Source: G047528255 sp047528255 (lineage in GTDB: Bacteria; Bacteroidota; Bacteroidia; Flavobacteriales; Blattabacteriaceae). From it: a stretch of DNA of 64,000 nucleotides. The notes below the pieces were generated by a model. The model did not search any database. It saw only the letters and a list, made by a program, of their open reading frames with translations, and was not told where the DNA came from. The position numbers were made by a program, and so were the translations under genes. Shown here piece by piece: positions 9,251 to 16,687 of this stretch. The DNA is taken from assembly GCA_047528255.1 (NCBI GenBank), contig CP180024.1, positions 496,001 through 560,000 on the forward strand. Reading direction: 5' to 3'. Position 1 is the stretch's first letter; every line of letters starts with the position of its first letter.

Positions 9251-9873
9251 AGATCTTTTTCTTTTGCTTTCCTCTTCCAAAGGATATAGCCCCCGATCGA
9301 TAATCCCGTAAATATAATAAACTGAATGCTAGTCAACACTAAGCCTTTATAAAAATATAGAGGTATAGATACGATATTTCCAACGATCCAAAAAATCCAA
9401 TTCTCGACTTTTTTCATGGCCATTTGATACATTCCGGAAAAGAAAATTCCTGTGGTGAATATATCTATCCATGCATATCCCTGTTCGAGTCTTCTGTTTA
9501 TAGAATAGATAATTACAGTGACGATTACTGTAGCTATAAAGAGTACTCCCGATTTTAAGTAATCCTTTCTGTCCGAAAAAGTGATGTGCAAAGTTTGTGT
9601 CTCATCTTTCTTTCGCTCCCAAATATGCCAACCGTAGAAACTTATACTTGTGTAGTAGATATTGATCATCATATCCGCGTATAACGCCACTGCAAAAGTC
9701 AAGTAAATATAGATACTTGTGCTCACTATACCCATAGGATAAGTCCAAATATTAACCCGTTGAGAAAAAATCACAGCGATGATTCCGAATAAGAATGCTA
9801 TGGCCTCCAATATAATAGCGGATATGCTTGTTTGATTATACGGCATCAGTAGAAAATTAAACCATTCATTCAT
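9235..9873 (-). CDS. pnuC: PnuC-family ribosyl-nicotinamide/vitamin transporter, C-terminus supplied by an IS end
   Basis: The 212-aa membrane protein has about seven hydrophobic segments and the PnuC signatures NIWTYPMG, LYADMMINIYY and SFYGWHIW. PnuC proteins are facilitators for nicotinamide riboside; close Bacteroidetes relatives may instead carry thiamine. The ATG at 9873 overlaps the stop of the upstream phosphopantetheinyl transferase by 8 nt, so they form one operon (a TTG at 9879 is also open). The last codons, read as LRPLC and stop, lie in the terminal sequence of the IS at 8028-9250. The native C-terminal tail was therefore cut and replaced, but all membrane segments remain. Confidence 0.87.
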   Translation of the reverse strand: MNEWFNFLLMPYNQTSISAIILEAIAFLFGIIAVIFSQRVNIWTYPMGIVSTSIYIYLTFAVALYADMMINIYYTSISFYGWHIWERKKDETQTLHITFSDRKDYLKSGVLFIATVIVTVIIYSINRRLEQGYAWIDIFTTGIFFSGMYQMAMKKVENWIFWIVGNIVSIPLYFYKGLVLTSIQFIIFTGLSIGGYILWKRKAKEKDLRPLC

Positions 9874-10492
9874 GATCAATAATATAAATCAGTTGATAAT
9901 TTTCTGTTTTTTTATGATGAGCCCAAAAGCTTTTACTGTATGAATCTTCGATAATCCAACATTTGATATACGAATCATTTATTGAGAAGGGATTTACCTT
10001 ATAATGTTCTAAAAGACTTGGCAAGCCTCCTCCATGCAATTTGTATAAGCTCTCTTTGATTCCCCAAAAGATGTGTAATTGATCGACCTCATATTTCGGT
10101 TCGATAAAGGCTGTTTCATCGTTTCTAAGGAACTTTTTTCTGAGGTTTAATATTTTTCCCGGTTTGAGCCTTTCGATGTCTATCCCTATCAAATGACTGC
10201 TGGAAGCTACGGCTACTCTTTCGTGAGCATGACTGATTGAAATATTTCGCCCTTTTTCAAGAAAGGGTTTTCCTTTAGCGTCATGACGGACGTCGAGAGG
10301 TAATCCTAAATTTTTTAAGGAACAACGAACACCCAGAAATTCCTTTTGACGTTTCGGTGTGAGACGGGTATATTTTTTCATATCCTCCGTAGATAGCTCC
10401 AATGTTTTAAGCAAAACTTCCTCAGGCTCTGTCACCTCCCATACGAGGATCTTTGTGTGATCATCACTTTCTACGCTATCGACTACGGGCAT
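9866..10492 (-). CDS. 4'-phosphopantetheinyl transferase (Sfp type)
   Basis: The 208-aa enzyme transfers the phosphopantetheine arm of coenzyme A to a serine of acyl carrier protein. It has the magnesium-binding motif GIDIE (D105, E107) and the second motif WGIKESLYK (W143, K146, E147, K151). Sfp-type enzymes usually serve secondary metabolism, but Bacteroidetes commonly use this type for fatty-acid synthesis, so this may be the cell's only ACP activator (inference). It has an ATG start at 10492 and overlaps pnuC downstream by 8 nt. An IS fragment lies about 50 bp upstream. Confidence 0.87.
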   Translation of the reverse strand: MPVVDSVESDDHTKILVWEVTEPEEVLLKTLELSTEDMKKYTRLTPKRQKEFLGVRCSLKNLGLPLDVRHDAKGKPFLEKGRNISISHAHERVAVASSSHLIGIDIERLKPGKILNLRKKFLRNDETAFIEPKYEVDQLHIFWGIKESLYKLHGGGLPSLLEHYKVNPFSINDSYIKCWIIEDSYSKSFWAHHKKTENYQLIYIIDHE

Positions 10493-10541
10493 CTTTTGTT
10501 CGTTCTTATTTTTATTCTCTTCTCAACAGGATTAAAGATCT

Positions 10542-10728
10542 GAGATCATTGTATTAATGATGCATTTTGTTTATTCAGCATCCTAGATGAGATCGTTAGA
10601 GAAAATGTAGATTTAGTCTTTCACATTTTGTTCGAAAATCATTGATTATAAATTAATTAATTATATCTATTTTTATGGACAGCGCATAACAATGCCAGGG
10701 TCATGATACAAATTATGCACCATAGCCA
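10542..10728 (-). mobile_element. IS5-family 3' fragment
   Basis: Starts at GAGATCATTGTATT and runs through the non-coding 3' part of the IS to CACCATAGCC, where it breaks off 3 nt before the stop codon of the DedA gene. Confidence 0.85.
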
Positions 10729-10730
10729 TT

Positions 10731-11384
10731 TTAAATAAGTGTTTTTTTTCTTTTGCTTACGACCATTTTAAACAAGACAGGAACGGTTGTCACTAAAACG
10801 ATGGTCAAAATTATCCACTCCAAATGATTTTTCAAACCGGGAAAAGCCTTATCCAGATAATGACCAGCCATCATGATAGAAAACGTCCAAGCTAATGCTC
10901 CAATGATATTGTAGAGCATGAATTGGCTGAAACGGATTCGTACAATTCCGGCCACAATAGGAGCAAACGTACGAATTATGGGTAAAAAACGACTCATAAC
11001 AAGGGCTATTGTCTTATACTTCATGTAAAAAGCTCTTGACATGATCAAATATTTTCTCTTAAAAAGCCAAGAATCTTTCTTTTTAAACAGCAAAGGACCG
11101 GACTTGTATCCAAACCAGTAGCCGACCATATTGCCAAGTACAGCCGACAAAGAGACTAATAAAACGATCACAATAAAGTGTACAACGTAAAAATTTTTGG
11201 CCAAAGCATTGCCGAAAATCCCGGCAGCGAACAACAAAGAATCTCCGGGCAAGAAAAAGCCTATAAATAACCCCGTTTCAGCAAATACAACAGCTAAGAG
11301 GATGAACAACGCTATAGATCCGAACCGAATGAAGATCCATTCGGGGTTGATGATATATTGAAAAAAACTCCAGAATTCTGACAT
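10731..11384 (-). CDS. DedA family membrane protein (VTT/SNARE-associated domain)
   Basis: The 217-aa protein has the DedA signatures FAETGLFIGFFLPGDSLLF near the N-terminus, GYWFGYKSG, and FLPIIRTFAPIVAGI with conserved arginine and proline, plus a hydrophobic C-terminus. DedA proteins are inner-membrane transporters or scramblases, some flipping undecaprenyl phosphate or phosphatidylethanolamine, and affect envelope homeostasis. The exact substrate cannot be told from the sequence. The start is ATG at 11384. The stop lies 3 nt from an IS fragment, so this gene too is bordered tightly by IS DNA. Confidence 0.88.
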   Translation of the reverse strand: MSEFWSFFQYIINPEWIFIRFGSIALFILLAVVFAETGLFIGFFLPGDSLLFAAGIFGNALAKNFYVVHFIVIVLLVSLSAVLGNMVGYWFGYKSGPLLFKKKDSWLFKRKYLIMSRAFYMKYKTIALVMSRFLPIIRTFAPIVAGIVRIRFSQFMLYNIIGALAWTFSIMMAGHYLDKAFPGLKNHLEWIILTIVLVTTVPVLFKMVVSKRKKTLI

Positions 11385-11450
11385 TTCGCGTATGTAAGAT
11401 AGCGAATTTAAATAATTTTTTTTCTAAAAACTCCATGGATTTCATGATCT

Positions 11451-11530
11451 AAGACCGTTGTATTAAGGTGGATTACGTTTATTCAGGCTCCTAGATGGCT
11501 TCATTGGAGATGATGGATATTTAATATTTT
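11451..11530 (-). mobile_element. IS5-family 3' terminal fragment, 80 bp
   Basis: AAGACCGTTGTATTAAGGTGG and the following subterminal sequence match the IS left end. It is cut by the next IS piece at 11531. Confidence 0.75.
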
Positions 11531-11862
11531 GAGACCATTGTGTTAATAGTGGATTACATTTATTCAGCTATCCTAAATGGCTTCGTTAGAGAAGATGTAG
11601 ATTTAGTCTTTCACATTGTATTCGAAATACTGTTGATTATAAATTAATTAATTATATCTATTTTTATGGACAGCACATAATAATACCAGGGGAACGATAA
11701 AAATTATGCACCATAGCCTCCATAAGATGCTGGGCATGCACACGAGCTAATTCTTTGTAACGAGCCTTTCCTGATCCAAACTAAGGCTTTATACTGCTAA
11801 AAGTGCGTGCTACTACCCATCGGGGTTTTATTCACTAATTTATTGAAATAATACATCTATAT
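11531..11862 (-). mobile_element. IS5-family 3' fragment
   Basis: Starts with the canonical GAGACCATTGTG and includes the reversed 3' end of the transposase gene (HNLYR and KRWFG-type codons on the minus strand). It breaks off near 11862, facing the next fragment. Confidence 0.85.
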
Positions 11863-11991
11863 TCGAAAAAAAATCAATTTATAATCAACAGTATTTCGAA
11901 TACGATGTGAAAGACTAAATCCACATCGTATCCAACGAAAGACCATCTAGGAGGCTGAATAAACGTAATCTACCATTAACATAATGCTATC
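11863..11991 (+). mobile_element. IS5-family 3' terminal fragment
   Basis: The same non-coding 3' region as in 11531-11660, now in plus orientation, ending TTAACATAATGCTATC. With its neighbour it makes a long inverted repeat. Confidence 0.8.
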
Positions 11992-12094
11992 ATTCATCGT
12001 GCGTCTCATCGTGGTGAGATAGATATCGTCTAAGTTTACTGTAGATGTATGTGATTTATAACAAAAAAATAATTTCCGATAATGGCTAAAACGA

Positions 12095-12106
12095 CCGATT
12101 GATCGG
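12095..12106. promoter_or_regulatory. Small inverted repeat upstream of plsC-like gene
   Basis: CCGAT TG ATCGG is a perfect 5-bp-arm palindrome 8 bp upstream of the putative -7 box at 12115. Its position would suit an operator, but it is short and may be chance. Confidence 0.25.
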
Positions 12107-12114
12107 AAAACCTT

Positions 12115-12122
12115 TAATTTTG
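12115..12122 (+). promoter_or_regulatory. Putative -7 box of the acyltransferase gene
   Basis: TAATTTTG matches TAnnTTTG, 30 nt before the TTG start at 12153. A TTG is present only 13 bp upstream, which is shorter than usual. Confidence 0.4.
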
Positions 12123-12152
12123 TCCGATATAAAAAAATAAATCCTAAATCGT

Positions 12153-12998
12153 TTGAGAAAGAAAAGAAGCACTTTATTCCGAGATATTTTTGGCCACTTG
12201 CACGTCATAAAGCGTTTTCTGATCTTCATATTCGGGTCCATTTCCTATAACCGTTACAATGGCTTCAATAAACTGGAGTTGAAGGGGACGGAATATCTCA
12301 AAAATATTCCCAACAATAATGTCCTTTTTGTCTCGAATCATCAGACGTACTTCGCTGACGTTTTTGCCATGTTTCACGTGTTTTGCAGTGTAAAAAACGG
12401 ATTCATCAATACAATAAAAAACCCCATTTATTTACTCAACCCAAAGGTCAATCTCTATTTCGTTGCAGCTAAGGAGACTATGACCAAAGGACTTCTGCCC
12501 AGGATATTCGCCTATTCAGGATGTATCACCGTAAAAAGGACGTGGCGAGAAGAAGGAAAAGATATCAATCGTCAAGTAGATCTCTCCGAAGTGACGAAGA
12601 TCGGTATGGCATTGAACGACGGCTGGGTCATCACCTTTCCGCAAGGAACAACCCGAGCTTTTGCTCCCGGACGCAAAGGAACAGCGCACATCATACGTAA
12701 ATTTAAGCCTACCGTAATTTCCATCGTAATAGACGGATTTCAGGATGCTTATGATAGAAAAGGATTGAAAATAAAAGAAAAGGGTATCGTTCAAAAAATG
12801 ATCTTTAAACCCCCTTTGAGCATAGATTATAAAAACGACAGCGTAGACATGATCATGGAAAAAATCATGGATGCCATCGAACAGTCTCCCAAATATTCCA
12901 AGAAAATATCTACGGTAAAAAGGATCGTAAAAAAGAAACGTAGATGCAGTGAAACCCGAAAAAAAAACTTTGAAAAAATATCCGGGGAGAACCGTTAA
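12153..12998 (+). CDS. 1-acyl-glycerol-3-phosphate acyltransferase-like protein (PlsC family)
   Basis: The 281-aa protein has the PlsC block I motif NHQTYFAD (H63, D69) and block III FPQGTTR (162-168; glutamine replaces the usual glutamate). These enzymes acylate lysophosphatidic acid in phospholipid synthesis at the inner membrane. The C-terminus is very basic (KRIVKKKRR), which may aid membrane binding. The only upstream start is TTG at 12153, as the next ATG lies past residue 70. There is no partner gene nearby; IS relics flank both sides. Relatives in Bacteroidetes are sometimes assigned to lipid A or ornithine-lipid acylation, so the exact acceptor is open. Confidence 0.82.
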   Translation: MRKKRSTLFRDIFGHLHVIKRFLIFIFGSISYNRYNGFNKLELKGTEYLKNIPNNNVLFVSNHQTYFADVFAMFHVFCSVKNGFINTIKNPIYLLNPKVNLYFVAAKETMTKGLLPRIFAYSGCITVKRTWREEGKDINRQVDLSEVTKIGMALNDGWVITFPQGTTRAFAPGRKGTAHIIRKFKPTVISIVIDGFQDAYDRKGLKIKEKGIVQKMIFKPPLSIDYKNDSVDMIMEKIMDAIEQSPKYSKKISTVKRIVKKKRRCSETRKKNFEKISGENR

Positions 12999-13020
12999 AA
13001 CCTAATCGATTAATATCCAT

Positions 13021-13341
13021 GAGAGTATTCTATTAAGGTGGATTACCTTTATTCAACCTCATAGATAGGCTTCCTTGGAGAAGGATGTAGATTTAGTCTT
13101 TTACATTGTATTTGAAATATATTGATTATAAATAAATTAATAACATTTATTATTATGAACAGCTCATAATCATCCAAGGGTCACCATATAAATTATAAGC
13201 CATAGCTCAATAAGATGCTGGGCATTCACACGAGCTAATTCTTTGTAACGGCTTTCCTAATTCAAACCAACGCTTTATACTGCTAAAAGCACGTTCTACG
13301 CCCCATCAGGGGATACTCACTAATTTGTTGAATAATATAGA
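13021..13341 (-). mobile_element. IS5-family 3' fragment
   Basis: Starts GAGAGTATTCTATTAAGG and ends in the transposase 3' region (reversed LFNKLVS codons), where the next copy begins. Confidence 0.85.
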
Positions 13342-14613
13342 GAGAATGTTACATGAGAGAAGGATTTTAAAACGTTTATAAATCAATATATTATTTTGTA
13401 TATTTGGAGTAGAAAATAAAAAAATTCGGCTCTATGCTCAGAAACATCGCATAAATAAGCTTTAGTGAACTAGAATGGAATATTCCATCAAAAGGAGTGA
13501 GTTTTTCAAAAGGTTAAAAACCTTGATCCACTGGGAAGGGATGGAGAAAAAAAAATAAGAAAAATATATCAAAAAGACCAGAGAATAAAAATCCAACCTG
13601 CTTACATTGGTAATATCGTTATTTAAGATAATACTTTTGAGTCACTGGTATGATCTCAGTGATGTAGGAACGGAAGAATTGGTGAAAAAATACCTGATCT
13701 GCATGCGCTTTTATGGTTTTCTATTGGAAATCAGCTCCTAGATCATACGCCTCTATGCAAATTTCGCAATGAAATAGTAGCCAAAAAGCCATATGAGCTT
13801 TTACTGAAAAAGATAAATAAGAAATTAGAAAAGCATCAGGCGATAGTTAAAATAGGAGTAATAGTAAATTCCAGTATTACAGTGAGCCTATTTGCTCCAA
13901 ATGGAAACTATCTACGTAGTGTAGGATCGAAAGGAAGAGTGACAAAAATAAATCAGTCAAAAAAAAGCAAGGGTAAAAAAAGAGAATCAATCAGGAGTAG
14001 ACACTCAAGGAAAATAGCTCAAAAAATCACCTAAAATCTACTACGGAGACAAGAAGCACATAGGGGTGGATAAAAATGGAATGAGACTAGGTTTATATAA
14101 CGTAGCAGCCAATGAAAATCATAGTATAGGGCTAAAGCCATTAATAAGTAAACTAGGATATACCCCTAGAGCACTATATGCAGACAAAGGTTAACAAATT
14201 CCGACCAATATGTCTTACTTTCGTAGTTGAGGCATAAAAGACCGTATACAGAAAAAAGCCTATAGAAACCCTACCTTAAGTAGGTATAATTATATTTTTC
14301 AACAAATTAGTGAGTAAAACTCGATGGGGTAGTAGAATGTATTTTTGGCAGTATAAAGCGTTGGTTTGGCTTAGGAAGACTCATTACAAACGATTGGATC
14401 CCGTGGTGCATGCCCAGGATATTATGGAGGCTATGGCTCCTAATTTGTATCGTTCCCCTGGTATTATTATGCGCTGCTCATAAAAATAGATATAATTAAT
14501 TTATAATCAACAGTTTTCGAATAAAATGTGAAAGACTAAATCTACATCATTCTCTAACGAAGCCCATCTAGGAGATTAATAAACGTAATCCAAAATTAAG
14601 ACAATGGTTCTCA
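13342..14613 (+). mobile_element. IS5-family element, full length, dead
   Basis: Right end GAGAATGTTACATGAGAG at 13342 and left end ACAATGGTTCTC at about 14613 give 1.27 kb. The transposase has many stops and frameshifts. The left end lies about 38 bp beyond the accD stop. Confidence 0.9.
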
Positions 14614-14651
14614 GGTTTTTTCATTCAGTATGGGGTATTTTTTTTTCTTCT

Positions 14652-15491
14652 TTACATCATCATAACTATGTTAGCAGCGATAGCTTTCTTTAATTCAGTC
14701 CTGGGAGCAATGATGTCGATGAAGCCTTTTTCCAATAAAAATTCTGCCGTTTGAAAGTCTTCGGGTAGATCTTTTCCGATGGTTTCTTTAATCACACGCG
14801 GCCCGGCGAATCCGATCAATGCTTTAGGTTCGGCAATATTGATGTCTCCGATGAGAGCATAGGAGGCTGTCACGCCGCCTGTAGTGGGATCCGTGAGGAC
14901 TGATATATATGGCAACTTTGCTTCAGAGAGCTGGGTGAGTTTGGCCACGGTTTTGGCCATTTGCATTAGGGAAAACGGAGCTTCCATCATGCGCGCTCCT
15001 CCTGATTTCGAGATTATCACGTAGGGGAGTCTTTTTTCTAGGCAATGATTGATGGCCCTCGATATTTTTTCACCAACTACTGACCCCATGGATCCACCGA
15101 TGAATGAAAAATCCATACAAGAAACCACTACCTCTTGCATATCCATTTCTCCCACACCGGTACGAATTGCGTCGTGTAAATTTGTTTTTTTCCGGGCTTC
15201 TTTAATCCGGTCGGTATATTTTTTGGAATCCACCCATTTCAATGGGTCTTTGCTTCTTACTTTGGGGTCGAGTTCTTTGAATTTTCCGTTGTCAAAAAGT
15301 ATTTGGAAATATTCACTACTGCCGATCCTTACATGGTATCCGTCTTCGGGGCTGACATAAGCGTTTTGTTTGAGCTCTTCGGTATCGATTATTTTCCCGC
15401 TGGGCGTTTTGTACCAAAGCCCTTTGGGTAGGTCTTTACGCTCTTCGGTGGGAGTGACTATATTTTTCTTTTTTCTCAGGAACCAGGCCAT
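14652..15491 (-). CDS. accD: Acetyl-CoA carboxylase carboxyltransferase subunit beta
   Basis: The 279-aa protein forms the beta half of the carboxyltransferase that makes malonyl-CoA for fatty-acid synthesis. It has the biotin/acyl-CoA binding core: ISKSGGARM, LTDPTTGGVTASYA and IGFAGPRVI. The E. coli protein has a four-cysteine zinc finger at the N-terminus. Here the equivalent stretch (residues 26-54: WYKTPSGKII, then AYVSPEDGYH) has no cysteine, a trait I recall as normal for Flavobacteriia. The start is ATG at 15491, 74 nt after fbaA, with its own -7 box between. accA is not in the window. Confidence 0.93.
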   Translation of the reverse strand: MAWFLRKKKNIVTPTEERKDLPKGLWYKTPSGKIIDTEELKQNAYVSPEDGYHVRIGSSEYFQILFDNGKFKELDPKVRSKDPLKWVDSKKYTDRIKEARKKTNLHDAIRTGVGEMDMQEVVVSCMDFSFIGGSMGSVVGEKISRAINHCLEKRLPYVIISKSGGARMMEAPFSLMQMAKTVAKLTQLSEAKLPYISVLTDPTTGGVTASYALIGDINIAEPKALIGFAGPRVIKETIGKDLPEDFQTAEFLLEKGFIDIIAPRTELKKAIAANIVMMM

Positions 15492-15534
15492 GCTGATGTT
15501 TATAAAATAAAGATCCTTGCCGGGAGTTTTAGGG

Positions 15535-15542
15535 CAAATTTA
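15535..15542 (-). promoter_or_regulatory. Putative -7 box of accD
   Basis: The minus strand reads TAAATTTG, 43 nt before the accD ATG, in the fbaA-accD gap. No good -33 box is seen. Confidence 0.42.
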
Positions 15543-15565
15543 TAAAAATAACCGTGCTTTCGCAG

Positions 15566-16636
15566 TTAACCTAAGGTATTGATGTTGTTCAAATCCTCAA
15601 AGGCTTTTTTCAAGCGAGCTTTGAAGGTAATTTCGCCTTCGCGGAGCCATACTCTCGGATCATAATATTTTTTATTTGGTTGTTCAGGCCCTTCAGGATT
15701 ACCAATTTGGCTTTGCAAGAAATCCTTTTTGCGTTCCATATAATCTCGAATGCCTCTCATGAAGGCATATTGTAGATCGGTGTCGATGTTCATCTTGATT
15801 ACACCATAACCGATGGCTTCTCTGATTTCTTCAAGAGAGGAGCCTGATCCGCCGTGGAAAACGAAGTAGATGGGGTTTTCCGGAGTGTGAAATTTTTCTT
15901 GGACGTATTTCTGGGAGTTGTACAGGATTTTCGGGCGAAGGGTAACGTTTCCCGGTTTGTAAACGCCGTGTACATTTCCGAAGGCAGCTGCTATGGTAAA
16001 ATTCGGACTGATCTCTCTGAGATTTTCATAGGCGTAAGCCACTTCTTCAGGTTGGGTGTAGAGTTTGGTGTTGTCTACATCGGTGTTGTCGACCCCGTCT
16101 TCTTCGCCTCCGGTTATTCCGAGTTCTATCTCGAGAGTCATTTCTATTTTGTCCATTCTTTCAAAATATTGTCGGCAAGTCTGGATATTTTTTTTTAAAG
16201 GTTCTTCCGATAGATCGAGCATGTGGGAGCTGAAGAGGGTCTTCCCGAAGTGTTTGTAGTACTCTTCGCTGGCTGTGATCAGGCCGTCGATCCAGGGCAG
16301 GAGTTTTTTGGAGCAGTGGTCTGTGTGGAGGATCACCGTAGCGTTGTAGACTTTAGCCAATTCATGGATGTGGAGGGCTATCACTTTACCTCCTAATATG
16401 GAGGAGCGTTGGTTTTCATTGCTGAGTCCTTTTCCAGCGTTAAAAGATGCGCCTCCGTTGGAAATCTGGATGATGATGGGGGAGTTTGCGATGGCGGCTT
16501 CTTCCATAGCTGCGTTGATCGTATTGGAACCAGTGACGTTTACAGCTGGTAGAGCGAAGTGATTTTCTTTGGCGTATTGGAATATTTCTTTGACGAGACT
16601 GCCTGTGGCTATACCGGAAGGGAATTTTCTGGACAT
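15566..16636 (-). CDS. fbaA: Class II fructose-bisphosphate aldolase
   Basis: The 356-aa zinc aldolase interconverts fructose 1,6-bisphosphate with dihydroxyacetone phosphate and glyceraldehyde 3-phosphate. Catalytic and metal residues are visible: HTDHC (H104, D106, H107), the ExE motif EIELGITGGEEDG, FGNVHGVY with a zinc histidine, and FHGGSGS. The length fits the E. coli FbaA subclass (about 358 aa). The start is ATG at 16636, 51 nt below the stop of the BamA/TamA-like gene. A strong -7 box in that gap suggests independent transcription, possibly continuing into accD. Confidence 0.95.
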   Translation of the reverse strand: MSRKFPSGIATGSLVKEIFQYAKENHFALPAVNVTGSNTINAAMEEAAIANSPIIIQISNGGASFNAGKGLSNENQRSSILGGKVIALHIHELAKVYNATVILHTDHCSKKLLPWIDGLITASEEYYKHFGKTLFSSHMLDLSEEPLKKNIQTCRQYFERMDKIEMTLEIELGITGGEEDGVDNTDVDNTKLYTQPEEVAYAYENLREISPNFTIAAAFGNVHGVYKPGNVTLRPKILYNSQKYVQEKFHTPENPIYFVFHGGSGSSLEEIREAIGYGVIKMNIDTDLQYAFMRGIRDYMERKKDFLQSQIGNPEGPEQPNKKYYDPRVWLREGEITFKARLKKAFEDLNNINTLG

Positions 16637-16662
16637 GGGGGTTGCATTTTGAATGATGTGAG

Positions 16663-16670
16663 CAAATATA
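16663..16670 (-). promoter_or_regulatory. Putative -7 box of fbaA
   Basis: The minus strand reads TATATTTG, 26 nt before the fbaA ATG. A weak TTTC lies about 21 bp upstream at the end of the previous gene. Confidence 0.45.
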
Positions 16671-16687
16671 TGGTAAACAACTTTTAC

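Noticed and set aside
12975..12998. The end of the acyltransferase gene reads GAGAACCGTTAA, similar to the IS right end GAGAACGTTGCA, as if it too were IS-capped
   Set aside because: The match stops after GAGAAC; the sequence beyond the stop does not continue as IS leader, and the next IS piece begins only at 13021. Six bases can match by chance.
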